DNA of 32,901 nt from Bacillota bacterium (GCA_023443925.1 JAEZSL010000004.1:1-32901); one strand, 5' to 3'; positions 23,961 to 32,217 are shown, numbered from the stretch's first letter. Numbers and translations are program-made. The notes: generated by a model from the letters alone, not told the origin.

Positions 23961-24773
23961 CTATTTATATGGAATTTGCAGCTCCGTGATAAATTTGGAG
24001 GGTTCATTGGTAAGCCCGTAGTCAATTAAGGCAAATTCAAGTGCATCTCCTGTCAGTATATATCCTTTTTCTTTCATATATTGAAGTATCTTGATGTATG
24101 AATTCTTTGCATCCTTATGTATACCTTGAAAGCGCATAGTCAAATATTTACCCCCGGGCAGGCAAGACAAATTTTCACCGCAGTCATCTTCGGGTTCAAT
24201 GACGACAAAGACAGCAGAGAATTTATCAAATTTTCCATCCTGAAGCTTAGAACTTGAGATGGAAACACCTACTTTTCCGAGAAACATCACTGCATTTAGA
24301 GAATTACGCTTTGCCAATTCACGAATCGGCTGTTCCAGGTCATCAAAAATGGAGAGCTCTTTTTTTAGTATGGCGATTTCTCTATCTTTAAAGATACGTT
24401 CTTCGATTTTATTAAAGTCGGCTTGAAACGCATCTTCAATTTGTAATAACCTGTTTTCAATTTTTCTTTCGATCCGATCCAGCTGTTTGCGTTGTTCTTC
24501 TACCTGCTGTTTTTGATATTTGAGAATTTCAAGCATCTTTTTATCATCACGATTTTCAAAAAACTCACGGATTTTCGGCAATGGCATATTTAACGACCGA
24601 AGATAGTGAATCGTATTCAGACACTCGAATTGACGTGTGGAATAATAACGGTATCCGGTTTCTTCATTTACATATTCCGGTTTTAACAAAGCTATCTTAT
24701 CGTAATGGCGAAGGAGACGAACATCAATATTAAATAATTTAGAAATTTCTCCAATTGAAAACAATTCATTCAT
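23961..24773 (-). CDS. MerR-family regulator with GyrI-like effector domain
   Basis: A 270-residue regulator. The N-terminal winged helix has FSIGEISKLFNIDVRLLRHYDKI (5-27) and ETGYRYYS, typical of BmrR/TipA-type MerR proteins. A long coiled-coil helix follows (about 85-120). The C-terminal half (about 125-270) looks like a GyrI/BmrR ligand-binding domain with YLTMRFQGIHKDAKNSY. It should bind a hydrophobic or cationic drug and activate by DNA untwisting at the 19-bp-spacer promoter just downstream, which drives the DUF554 gene. The start follows CCGGAGG. No metal-binding cysteines of MerR/CueR type are present. Confidence 0.9.
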   Translation of the reverse strand: MNELFSIGEISKLFNIDVRLLRHYDKIALLKPEYVNEETGYRYYSTRQFECLNTIHYLRSLNMPLPKIREFFENRDDKKMLEILKYQKQQVEEQRKQLDRIERKIENRLLQIEDAFQADFNKIEERIFKDREIAILKKELSIFDDLEQPIRELAKRNSLNAVMFLGKVGVSISSSKLQDGKFDKFSAVFVVIEPEDDCGENLSCLPGGKYLTMRFQGIHKDAKNSYIKILQYMKEKGYILTGDALEFALIDYGLTNEPSKFITELQIPYK

Positions 24774-24870
24774 AACGGCCTCCGGTTTTAACCTTTTATG
24801 CTCCTTATATAATCTTCAAATTCATATTAGCTCTGTTAATCAATTAAAAGGTTCTATATTTGATTCTAAC

Positions 24871-25197
24871 TTACCATCGTTCCATGTTTTTATGATGCTT
24901 CTCCAAATATGTCTCTTCAACTTCTTCCGGTTTTATTGAGTAGCAAAGCATAACATCATTTAAATACATCAAAACATCACATATTTCTTCAACAAAGTGT
25001 TTGCGCACCTTTTCATCATACAGGATACGGTCATCACCATCTTTTTTAATAATATCTGCCACTTCTCCTGCTTCAATCATCATCCAAAGTAACTGATCAC
25101 GTCCATCCTTTGGTGATAATCCGCCCCATTTATCCTTATATTTTTCCTGCAATTCTTTTTGTATCGCTTGCATCTTTATAAAGCCAAAGTCATCCAT
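24871..25197 (-). CDS. MazG-like nucleotide pyrophosphohydrolase
   Basis: A 108-residue all-alpha protein. The metal-binding motif E42-x2-E45 (IEAGEVADIIKK) followed by E71-x2-D74 (VEEICDVLMYLND) is that of the MazG/dUTPase-like superfamily, which hydrolyses NTPs or modified nucleotides to NMP and pyrophosphate. Its length suits a single-domain member. The start follows AAGGAG. It precedes nothing obviously linked; an inverted repeat AACCTTTTA / TAAAAGGTT (24790-24853) lies between it and merR. Substrate unknown. Confidence 0.8.
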   Translation of the reverse strand: MDDFGFIKMQAIQKELQEKYKDKWGGLSPKDGRDQLLWMMIEAGEVADIIKKDGDDRILYDEKVRKHFVEEICDVLMYLNDVMLCYSIKPEEVEETYLEKHHKNMERW

Positions 25198-25293
25198 CCT
25201 TAAACTCCTTCTATAGGCCGCAACTTCCTATTTTATCGCTGATTTAATTTAACCTTTACTACATGTAAATAATTCCTCAAGGTTAATTATAAA

Positions 25294-25488
25294 TCAAAGT
25301 AAATTACTGCGTAATATAATTCCACAACTTTTGCCTAGTAAATTCATTTTATTAAGTGCTTTTTGCTGCAACGACGTTTCCTGAGGATAATCTGCCCTTG
25401 TCCGGTGACGGTGTCCATAAATTCTTTGTACTGCCTCTTCCTTATCCTGTACAGAACCAATAACCTTATAATTCGTATTTGTACACAT
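25294..25488 (-). CDS. Hypothetical small protein
   Basis: A 64-codon frame overlapping the last 23 bp of the hydrolase gene, starting MCTNTNYKVIGSVQDKEEAV behind a weak AGGGA. It is rich in basic residues in the middle (GHRHRTRADYPQE). No family is recognised, and it may be a remnant of another gene or a chance ORF. Confidence 0.25.
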   Translation of the reverse strand: MCTNTNYKVIGSVQDKEEAVQRIYGHRHRTRADYPQETSLQQKALNKMNLLGKSCGIILRSNLL

Positions 25489-26425
25489 GATGATAATCCC
25501 TGGAAAAAGTTACTCTGACACTTCTTTTTGTTAAATTATATACGGCTGACCATTGCTCGTCACCAGGTATTACATTCTTTTTAAGCAATTCTAATGCATT
25601 ATTTTCAGAAATAATTCCCTTGCAGCTTTCAAGTTCATTTTCTATATTTTCATATCTATCTTTTCCAAAACCTTCATGATTCGGATTGTTATATAACGTA
25701 AAATTAGTAGCTACCTGATAGTTTTTGGTTTTTTTCGTTACTGCCATTGTTCCATCTGCGAATTCAATTACCGCAGAAGCTCCTGTTGCATCGGCTACCA
25801 TATAGTGTAAGGGTGCTACGCAATAAAACATATTATAATTTTTCACATATTCAATTGCTTCATCAACCGTTTTTGCTCTGTCTAAAATCAGCCTTGGTAT
25901 TGTTTCATCAAATAATGTAATCGTATTATTCTTCGGATAGATGGCTTTCGAATCCGTCATAATTGCAACTGCTAACCCATGTTCATTGATTCCATCCGAG
26001 GGGCTGTATGGCGCTGCTAATGTTAACTTAGCATCGGTTTCCAATGTTTCATATGTGTTCTCATCCCAATCTAATTCGGCCATATTTAGCAAGGCTAAAG
26101 ATTTGTAATTATCACCTTCATTTAACCGAATCATCATAGGTATTGCACATTCACAATCCATATTACGGGCAAATATAATATCCCCTTCTAGGTTCCGGGC
26201 AGTAAAAACGCCGCACCCAAATTTCCCTCTGTTTATTTTCTTTTTGCTGTCATATATCAGTGTCTCATTTATGAAAGTACTAAATTCATCTATGTTGCAA
26301 GCACCTTTTGATAAATATTTATTAAAGTGATAATCACCATGATATTCCATGGAATAAAAAGGCCTATCACTTAACTTTATAATTTCCGCTCTGATTTTAT
26401 TGTCAATATTCTGAATTAACTTCAC
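25466..26425 (-). CDS. Choloylglycine hydrolase / penicillin acylase-type Ntn hydrolase
   Basis: A 319-residue protein of the linear amide C-N hydrolase group. GKFGCGVFTARNLEGDIIFARNMDCE (68-92 region) carries the likely nucleophile C71 and the RNMD motif; YSPSDGINEHGLAVAIM is a core strand region; the end is TFSRDYHHVYKYEL as in family members. The enzyme would cleave an amide such as a bile-acid conjugate, N-acyl amine or penicillin. Substrate is not predictable here. The start is GTG at 26425, with GGAGG eight bases upstream. It overlaps the preceding Cys-cluster gene by 23 bp, so the two are translationally coupled. Confidence 0.85.
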   Translation of the reverse strand: MKLIQNIDNKIRAEIIKLSDRPFYSMEYHGDYHFNKYLSKGACNIDEFSTFINETLIYDSKKKINRGKFGCGVFTARNLEGDIIFARNMDCECAIPMMIRLNEGDNYKSLALLNMAELDWDENTYETLETDAKLTLAAPYSPSDGINEHGLAVAIMTDSKAIYPKNNTITLFDETIPRLILDRAKTVDEAIEYVKNYNMFYCVAPLHYMVADATGASAVIEFADGTMAVTKKTKNYQVATNFTLYNNPNHEGFGKDRYENIENELESCKGIISENNALELLKKNVIPGDEQWSAVYNLTKRSVRVTFSRDYHHVYKYEL

Positions 26426-26948
26426 TCCTCCCACCTCCAAATGGCAATTGCCTGAGCCCAGTGTCAATTACATCGTTTTTTCTTATCTCCACCATTTTTT
26501 TCACGCACTCCAACGCCTCAATATCCGGATTTATAAACCGCATGGTAGTGCGGCAAACGTTATTAAATTTCTTTCCGAATATAGTTTTGCGGCTTCCCCC
26601 TGTGTTGCCGCAGCCGCCGCAATTACCGCAGACATCAACATTTTTCCAAGCAATTTCTTTCGTATGCTCATCCAGCGGGAACTCCTCAAACCAATTTGAA
26701 TCACTGTCATCAGACCAAATAGTCCAAGGAGCAAATTTTTCTTCAGAGCCGGAGCCATTGATTAAAATAAAGCATACGTATTCGTCTTTATACTTTATCA
26801 TCCAATAAAGTTTGTCTTCCCAATAACCTTTGCCCCTTACAAACAGCATTTCGTTTACTCTTAAATATGAAACAAACTCTAATGCGTTTTTATGCGTTTC
26901 CCCGGTGAGAACTTCATCAATAAAATCTTCAATTTTCTGTTCCGCCAT
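26403..26948 (-). CDS. Cysteine-cluster protein of unknown function
   Basis: A 181-residue protein. The central part has aromatic-rich strands (KGYWEDKLYWMIKYKDEYV), and then C107-x2-C110-x2-C113 in CGNCGGCGNTGG, with C132 and C148 further on. Such a set could hold zinc or iron-sulfur. I recognise no family name. No signal peptide or membrane segment. The start follows GTGGAGG; a 20-residue in-frame extension lacks a ribosome site. Its end overlaps the hydrolase gene, which suggests a joint role, perhaps with the hydrolase substrate. A possible promoter (TTGAGC, 17 bp, TATTTA) lies at 27008-26980. Confidence 0.65.
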   Translation of the reverse strand: MAEQKIEDFIDEVLTGETHKNALEFVSYLRVNEMLFVRGKGYWEDKLYWMIKYKDEYVCFILINGSGSEEKFAPWTIWSDDSDSNWFEEFPLDEHTKEIAWKNVDVCGNCGGCGNTGGSRKTIFGKKFNNVCRTTMRFINPDIEALECVKKMVEIRKNDVIDTGLRQLPFGGGRSEVNSEY

Positions 26949-26979
26949 TGCTTTTCCTCCACTAACATATTTACTAATA

Positions 26980-27008
26980 TAAATAATCGGACATTTAAAA
27001 CGGCTCAA
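26980..27008 (-). promoter_or_regulatory. Possible promoter of the Cys-cluster / hydrolase pair
   Basis: On the minus strand TTGAGC (27008-27003), 17 bp, TATTTA (26985-26980), 32 bp before the ATG. Confidence 0.35.
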
Positions 27009-27044
27009 TAATTTCTGATTCTATTATCGATTTTCATCTATAGA

Positions 27045-27195
27045 CTTTACCTTGTACCATAAATTTTAAATGAAAGTACATAATTTTACTATACCTCAAA
27101 TGATATTTTAAGATAAAAACAAAACTTGTCTCAGATTTTTTTCCACAATTATCATATAATTTTAATATCCATTAAATACATATTCCTTTTTACTC
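27045..27195. repeat. Diverged intergenic repeat, copy A
   Basis: Shares the order of blocks TACATAATTTTACTATACC, CAAAT, TTTTAAG, and ATCCATTAAATACATATTC with copies at 27412-27487 (first part only) and 31815-31945. No coding potential. It fills most of the first part of the gene-free stretch 27009-27628. Confidence 0.55.
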
Positions 27196-27283
27196 TTTAA
27201 TTTAATATCCAATTTCTCCGTAATGGCATAAATTTATCACCCTGGTAAACTATTTTTCCACATAAAAAATCCAAGTCCCGGAA

Positions 27284-27338
27284 TGAGCTGATCCCTATAA
27301 GTTAGACCTTATAATCTAACTTGTAAGAGGTCACCTCA
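27284..27338. repeat. 55-bp imperfect palindrome, possible IS3-type end relic
   Basis: The two ends begin TGAGCTGA and TGAGGTGA on opposite strands, and the inner arms AAGTTAGA (27299-27306) and TCTAACTT (27315-27322) are perfect. TG...CA ends resemble IS3/IS150-family termini with no transposase between or next to them. Confidence 0.35.
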
Positions 27339-27411
27339 AAATCTATTTAATGCAATATAAATTATTAAAAATATACTTACAAATTCCTGTTTATTATTGA
27401 ATTTCACATAA

Positions 27412-27487
27412 AATTTACCTTGTACAAAATTTTAAATCATAATACATAATTTTACTATACCCCAAATTATATTTTAAGTAAACCAAA
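27412..27487. repeat. Diverged intergenic repeat, copy B (partial)
   Basis: Same blocks as copy A up to TTTTAAG: TTACCTTGTAC, TACATAATTTTACTATACC, ATATTTTAAG. Direct orientation, about 370 bp from copy A. Confidence 0.55.
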
Positions 27488-27518
27488 GTTAATACAAACT
27501 GAAAAGGAATAAAATAGA

Positions 27519-27546
27519 AAGAGTGACAGACAAAGCTGCCACTCTT
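27519..27546 (-). terminator. Terminator of the subtilisin-like lipoprotein gene
   Basis: On the minus strand AAGAGTGGCAG pairs with CTGTCACTCTT (one G-U pair), loop of 6, followed by TCTATTTTATT. Confidence 0.8.
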
Positions 27547-27628
27547 AAAACTACTTGCATTATTTCCGATCACTATTTATATGACCAGATTGTTCATAGA
27601 TTACGCTCATACAACGGCATTACTTATA

Positions 27629-28873
27629 CTATTTCTTAGTTTTTTTTACGGCTTCAATAAATGCAGTTGGATCTATTATATTACTTCCATCATTACTTAC
27701 AGCGCAGGTCTCAAAGAGTGTCTGAATTATCTGGTCATTGTCTAAAGCCGGATTAACCTGCCACCCCAAAGCCAGTACTCCAGCGGCATAAGGGATACCC
27801 CAGCTTAAACCGCCCCGTCCGGTATATTGATAGGAAGGGGTACCTTCCCAATATTCTTCCGCAACGGTTCTGAATGAAGTCGGTACGCCTACATGTGTGG
27901 ATGGAACTACATATTTGTATGCAGGGTATCCTCCTTTACACAGTGCTACATCCTCGGGATTCTCCGTGTCATAATATGCAGGAGCAATAATTCCTGTTGT
28001 TTTATCACTACGGCAATCTAAAACCAGGATTCCTTCCTCTTGTGCTGCAAGAACCGCTTCATCCCACATAATCGTATTCTTTGTAAAGAAAGAACCCTCC
28101 CCTGAAGGAGCCGCTGAAACTGATACAACACGGATTTTTTCACCTTCCGGTAATTTCTTATTTTCATCAATAATCCAATAGAGTCCTTTCGCATAATATT
28201 CACTATCACCCTTCCAGGATGGTGCCGCGGCAAAATAAACCTTTGCGTCTGGTGCAACGCCGATTTTGTTGCCGACTAAAATACTTGTAACAGCCGGTGC
28301 GTGCATTGATCCGCTATTGGGATTCTGTTCACAGCCTGTATCATAATACCCCGCTATTTTCCCGTCAAACTCAGGATGATGAAGTAAAAGATTCTGGTCA
28401 ATAATTGCAACATTAATGCCTTTTCCCGTAAGACCTTCTTTGTGCAGTTTTCTGATGCCTAGCCCAGGATTTTTACCATTTTCCATAACTTCTTCTTGTA
28501 GTTTTTCGTTACCCTTTAGAACAGTACCTTTATTAAAATTAAATGTAATAATATCCTCAACACGATATTCATTTTCTTCAAATATTGATTTACCAGTCAC
28601 ATCTCTTATATCATCATAAGGTTTAAGAATAATTTCTGCCTGCTTTTTAGCTTTACTTGCGGACTTTTTATTCGACTGGGACTTTGATGATATACTTAGT
28701 TGTTCTGTAGGGGTTTTCGTTGCTATAGCTACCGTCGGCGTGTTGCTTACAGTTGTTACAGAGCTGTCGGAATTGGTGTTACCACTTGTGTTTGTTGGTT
28801 TGCTGCAGGCAGTTTGAAATAACAGCACTAAAACAATAAGTAGACTACTAAAAACTCTGATTTTCCTTTTCAT
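27629..28873 (-). CDS. Subtilisin-like serine protease (S8), lipoprotein
   Basis: A 414-residue secreted protein. It has a signal peptide (4-22) with a lipobox-like FQTAC, so C23 is probably lipidated, then a Ser/Thr/Lys-rich linker (25-80). The S8 catalytic triad is recognisable: D159 in VAIIDQ, H191 in SMHAPAVTSIL and S357 in GLSWGIPYAAGV. The contexts differ from the usual HGTHVAG and GTSMAxPHVAG, and the oxyanion AGN is replaced by LDCRSD (285-290), so activity is uncertain. The start at 28873 has AGGAGG; the frame is open to 28894 without one. The protein acts outside the membrane. It lies downstream of an XRE regulator on the same strand. Confidence 0.8.
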   Translation of the reverse strand: MKRKIRVFSSLLIVLVLLFQTACSKPTNTSGNTNSDSSVTTVSNTPTVAIATKTPTEQLSISSKSQSNKKSASKAKKQAEIILKPYDDIRDVTGKSIFEENEYRVEDIITFNFNKGTVLKGNEKLQEEVMENGKNPGLGIRKLHKEGLTGKGINVAIIDQNLLLHHPEFDGKIAGYYDTGCEQNPNSGSMHAPAVTSILVGNKIGVAPDAKVYFAAAPSWKGDSEYYAKGLYWIIDENKKLPEGEKIRVVSVSAAPSGEGSFFTKNTIMWDEAVLAAQEEGILVLDCRSDKTTGIIAPAYYDTENPEDVALCKGGYPAYKYVVPSTHVGVPTSFRTVAEEYWEGTPSYQYTGRGGLSWGIPYAAGVLALGWQVNPALDNDQIIQTLFETCAVSNDGSNIIDPTAFIEAVKKTKK

Positions 28874-28958
28874 ATAGGAATCCTCCTCCGGCAAGATTTA
28901 AGATGACCTTATAAATCCATTTTTGTAGTTGGTTTTATACGGTTAATCTATATCTTAC

Positions 28959-29014
28959 ATTTTTATTTAATTATAACTCAAATTACAAATTATTAATATA
29001 TCAAAATGATATAT
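28959..29014 (-). promoter_or_regulatory. Promoter region and palindrome of the lipoprotein protease gene
   Basis: On the minus strand TATAAT lies in the segment GAGTTATAATTAA (within about 28965-28977), with a weak -35. Just upstream is the dyad ATATATCA-AAA-TGATATAT (28996-29014), a possible operator. The remaining gap up to 29229 shows no gene. Confidence 0.35.
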
Positions 29015-29229
29015 TTTAGAAAAATCAGGAAAATCTTTATGACAAAAAAACTTAAAAAACGAGTCTTATTTGCATAGACCATTACCTTTCCTCTTGCCTA
29101 ACCTATATTCTTATTACTTCGTTCAAAACCCTCTCCTACTGACAATAATAAACAGTCTTCCCAACCAGCTAGTCTGTTTATTTATAATTCATAATTTGGC
29201 AACTTTGAAGATAGTTCATGGTGATGATA

Positions 29230-29676
29230 TTATTCATAACTTTCATTCTTTTCTTCTACAATAATCTGTGATTCCGTCACCGTTGAAATGTTTTTTTCCG
29301 TTTTGACAGTACGAAACAACACGAGACCAATAATGATTAAGATGATGTTTACAGCTATTATAGTAGCAATTATGATAGCAACGGTTTTCCATATACGATG
29401 CCAACGGCGATTTTTAATTGCAAGCTGCTCGTTGATTCTGGATAACTGTTCTGCAACAATATTTATATCTTTTTCATTATCAACTTTAGCTCCCAAAATT
29501 TCGCTTACGGGTACTTCAAAAATCTCAGCGATTCTGATAATCATATCGGCATCAGGCACGGATAACCCTTTTTCCCATTTTGAAATTGTCTGTCGGACTA
29601 CATTCAGCCGAATGGCAAGTTCTTCCTGGGAATATCCTTTCGTTTTTCTGAACATTTTCAAATTCTCACTAAACAA
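29230..29676 (-). CDS. XRE-family regulator with C-terminal membrane anchor
   Basis: A 148-residue protein. The helix-turn-helix (about 5-60) reads SQEELAIRLNVVRQTISKWEKG, closely like other Firmicute Cro/C1 regulators, and is followed by VSEILGA. A coiled linker and one hydrophobic segment (97-121) lead to an outward tail of about 25 residues. Such membrane-tethered XRE proteins may sense the envelope. The start is TTG, eight bases after GGAGGG. Upstream a palindrome overlaps its -10 (29762-29786), hinting at autoregulation. The protease gene lies 357 bp downstream on the same strand. Confidence 0.85.
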   Translation of the reverse strand: MFSENLKMFRKTKGYSQEELAIRLNVVRQTISKWEKGLSVPDADMIIRIAEIFEVPVSEILGAKVDNEKDINIVAEQLSRINEQLAIKNRRWHRIWKTVAIIIATIIAVNIILIIIGLVLFRTVKTEKNISTVTESQIIVEEKNESYE

Positions 29677-29761
29677 AAGTAATCCCTCCTTTTCTTGTTC
29701 TTGGCTTAATTATAGTACTTATTTCACCATTTCCACAAGCAACGCTTATTAACATTGCTGT

Positions 29762-29786
29762 ATTATACCAGTGTTAAGCCTGGTAT
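29762..29786 (-). promoter_or_regulatory. Promoter -10 and dyad upstream of the XRE gene
   Basis: On the minus strand TATAAT (29767-29762) is overlapped by the inverted repeat ATACCAG / CTGGTAT (arms 29765-29771 and 29780-29786, 8-bp spacer). The -35 is weak. Confidence 0.4.
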
Positions 29787-29801
29787 TACACAATACATAA
29801 C

Positions 29802-29842
29802 AAAAAGCCCCTGCCGGCAGCTCTTTCGACTGCCAGGCAAGG
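29802..29842 (-). terminator. Terminator of the HAD phosphatase gene
   Basis: On the minus strand CCTTGCC-GGCAG pairs with CTGCC-GGCAGGG (one bulged T), loop TCGAAAGAG, then GCTTTTT. The sequence resembles the terminator after tRNA-Lys at 32035-32078, including GTCCTTG and AAGAGCTG. Confidence 0.85.
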
Positions 29843-29884
29843 ACCTTACAATACGCCTGTTAGATGACGCGCTTATGTTATATT

Positions 29885-30649
29885 TTATATATATTCTCCG
29901 ATAAGACCGGCGATGCCGTCAAAGGATTTTCTCGCCTTGGCAATGACTTCGGGTTTTCCGGAATTAACACAAAATCCATTGAACTCCATGATCATATCCA
30001 GATCATTAAAATTATCTCCGATAACCAATACATTTTCTTTCGGAACTTGTCTTAAATGCATATATCGAAGCAATCCCGTGGCTTTATTAACTCCTGCCGG
30101 AACGATATCAATACAAACACCGTTTTGAAAGGCAGTTACACTGTCACCGAATTGTTCATTAATTTGCAGGGTACATTTATTTGCCTGCTCCTCTTTTTCA
30201 TACTGAGTGCTTAACTGCGTAAAATATGTAAACTCCTTCAAATCATCCATTAAAATCCGGGTGAATTCAGGCCCTGGTTTGCGATCCATATTCTCGCTGA
30301 TCCAATAACTGGCTTCACGGTCAGTCTCTATTCGGCCGATGGATGCGTGAAATCCTCCTGATTTTAATATTAATGAAACCAGCGAAGGGAGCACCTCACC
30401 GTCAGCAGTTTTCTGTTCAATGGGCTTAGCCTCATTTTCATAAATCAAACCACCATTGTTACATAGAAGAAAATCGTAATCTACCTGATGGCGTTCCAGT
30501 TCTGTTTTAATACCACAGTAGCCACGGCCTGTATTCACTCCAAAAAGATTACCTGCTTTTCGCCATGCTGCAATTGCAGCCTTGTCCTTGTCCGATACCG
30601 TACCATGTTGTGTTAAAGTACCGTCAAAATCACTTGCTAATATATACAT
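29885..30649 (-). CDS. Cof-type HAD-superfamily phosphatase
   Basis: A 254-residue hydrolase. Motif I is DFDGTLT with nucleophile D7 and acid/base D9; motif II is VNTGRGY; a lysine of motif III lies in GVNKATGL (about 187); motif IV is GDNFNDLDM (about 212-220). The insertion between is of the Cof/type IIB cap. It probably dephosphorylates a small sugar phosphate or nucleotide; the substrate is not predictable. The start has GAGGTG. It is a single gene with its own terminator. Confidence 0.9.
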   Translation of the reverse strand: MYILASDFDGTLTQHGTVSDKDKAAIAAWRKAGNLFGVNTGRGYCGIKTELERHQVDYDFLLCNNGGLIYENEAKPIEQKTADGEVLPSLVSLILKSGGFHASIGRIETDREASYWISENMDRKPGPEFTRILMDDLKEFTYFTQLSTQYEKEEQANKCTLQINEQFGDSVTAFQNGVCIDIVPAGVNKATGLLRYMHLRQVPKENVLVIGDNFNDLDMIMEFNGFCVNSGKPEVIAKARKSFDGIAGLIGEYI

Positions 30650-30795
30650 AATTTCACCTCGGTGTTATTCTATCATATCTTTTCTGAAAAAGATAGGTTG
30701 GGATTATGTTAATTAAGCTGTTAGATATTGGCTCATCTCTATAAAACGATTTGTAAGTATTATAATAGAACTTGATTACATAAATTGTAATTTGT

Positions 30796-31698
30796 TTAAA
30801 TCAAATCATTGTCAATATATTCCAAGAATGGCTTTTTGTCGACTTTATCTGGATTGTTTTTGTACCAGTCAAATGAATCTTTTAAACCATTATATAATGA
30901 TGTTATATCATGCATTAACTTATATTGCTTTGAAACATCAAGATAATATTCATAATTATAGAAGCTGAAATAATTTCTTTGTTCAATACCATCAAACACA
31001 TTTATAAATTCAACTTTTTTACCAGCAATACGATAACAAAACTCAACCCATTCACGTATAGAAACAGCATCTTTATTACCTACATTAAAAATATGTTGAT
31101 GAGGCTTATTCTTTAGAATAACATTTATAAATTCACATAAATCATGAACATGGAAAAACTGCAATTTCATCTCCCCATTTTTAGGTAAATAAAATTTTCT
31201 ATCTTTTAAAGCACAATCAAAAACAAATGCTTCTCTATATACATTGTTCATTGGTCCATATAAATATGGTGGACGGACAATATAAGCATTCTTATTTCTC
31301 TTCATCAATGTTTCTTCAGCTTCAATTTTATCTGTTCCATATTTACCCCAATATTTATTAGTACCTAATTGAGTTTCTTCTGTAAATGGTTGTGAACAAT
31401 GTTCAGGATATACCGCACTCGAACTAATTAAAACATACTCTTCATAACTTCCTAAAGCATCAAGTAATAAATCAACAGCTTTGGCAGTATATGCCGTAAC
31501 ATCAATAACAATATCAAAATGGTAGTGACGAAGAATGTCTCCTAAATCATATCTATCTGCTTGAATGAGTTTTGCCCCCGCAGATTGCATTCTACTATTT
31601 CTATTAAGAACATAGACATCGTATCCCTTAGCTATATAGTCCTCTGCGATATATCTACTCACAAATACTGTCCCACCAGTTACAAGTATTTTTTTCAT
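30796..31698 (-). CDS. NAD-dependent epimerase/dehydratase family protein
   Basis: A 300-residue short-chain dehydrogenase of the extended type. The Rossmann loop is KILVTGGTVFVSRYIAEDY (3-21, GGTxFVS variant), the serines S92-S94 precede VYP, and the catalytic pair is Y120-x3-K124 in YGTDK. HDLCEFIN and FNVGNKDAVSIREWV are family features. The nucleotide sugar or other substrate is unknown. I prefer the ATG at 31698, seven bases after GGAGG, over the upstream GTG at 31704. The gene is more AT-rich than most others here, which may indicate transfer. Downstream the gap 30650-30795 shows nothing clear. Confidence 0.87.
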   Translation of the reverse strand: MKKILVTGGTVFVSRYIAEDYIAKGYDVYVLNRNSRMQSAGAKLIQADRYDLGDILRHYHFDIVIDVTAYTAKAVDLLLDALGSYEEYVLISSSAVYPEHCSQPFTEETQLGTNKYWGKYGTDKIEAEETLMKRNKNAYIVRPPYLYGPMNNVYREAFVFDCALKDRKFYLPKNGEMKLQFFHVHDLCEFINVILKNKPHQHIFNVGNKDAVSIREWVEFCYRIAGKKVEFINVFDGIEQRNYFSFYNYEYYLDVSKQYKLMHDITSLYNGLKDSFDWYKNNPDKVDKKPFLEYIDNDLI

Positions 31699-31814
31699 AT
31701 CCACTCCTCCACAAATTCAAAATTGTTTGATAGTTGTAATTTAGGTTTTTTTAATATTGTGTTAAGCCCTAATGCTTGATTCACATTAATATTCATTAGA
31801 TATAATCTCCTGAT

Positions 31815-31945
31815 GTAATTTTATATCAAAATACATAACTTTACCATGCTTCAAATACTGTTTTAAGTAAATCCAAATCTTATCTTTGCCTATTCCAAAT
31901 TATAATATAAACTTTAACATCCATTATATACATATTCTCTATTCA
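31815..31945. repeat. Diverged intergenic repeat, copy C
   Basis: Blocks TACATAACTTTACCATGC, CAAAT, TTTTAAGTAAA, and CATCCATTATATACATATTC match copies A (27045) and B (27412) in order. No gene in 31699-32034. Confidence 0.55.
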
Positions 31946-32034
31946 CTTTCTACTATATTAAAAAGCATCCTTCATTCAATCTCTCATTTGCACAAAGCTT
32001 TTGCCCACTATCGACTTGCCATTCTGAACGCAAC

Positions 32035-32078
32035 AAAAAAGCCCTAACCCAACAGCTCTTACGTCTGTCAAACAAGGA
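32035..32078 (-). terminator. Terminator of tRNA-Lys
   Basis: On the minus strand a stem of CCTTGTTTGACAG with CTGTTGGGTTAGGG (several G-U pairs), then CTTTTTT, right after the tRNA. Confidence 0.75.
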
Positions 32079-32086
32079 CTTTATAG

Positions 32087-32159
32087 TGCGCCTCCAGGGG
32101 CTCGAACCCTGGACACCCTGATTAAGAGTCAGGTGCTCTACCAACTGAGCTAGAAGCGC
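32087..32159 (-). tRNA. tRNA-Lys (anticodon CUU)
   Basis: A 73-nt cloverleaf with acceptor GCGCTTC/GAGGCGC, D arm GCTC-AGTTGGTA-GAGC, anticodon arm CCTGA-CTCTTAA-TCAGG (anticodon CTT) and T arm CCAGG-GTTCGAG-CCCTGG type. Discriminator A. CCA is not encoded. Confidence 0.96.
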
Positions 32160-32188
32160 ATGTTTTTTATTTTTTGAACGCAAAAATT

Positions 32189-32217
32189 ATTATAATTGAT
32201 AGTTTAACAAATTGCAA
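32189..32217 (-). promoter_or_regulatory. Promoter of tRNA-Lys
   Basis: On the minus strand TTGCAA (32217-32212), 17 bp, TATAAT (32194-32189), about 30 nt before the tRNA. The stretch 32218-32418 is AT-rich and shows nothing else. Confidence 0.8.

Noticed and set aside
31953..32183. 76-codon minus-strand ORF across the tRNA
   Set aside because: It simply translates tRNA-Lys and its terminator.
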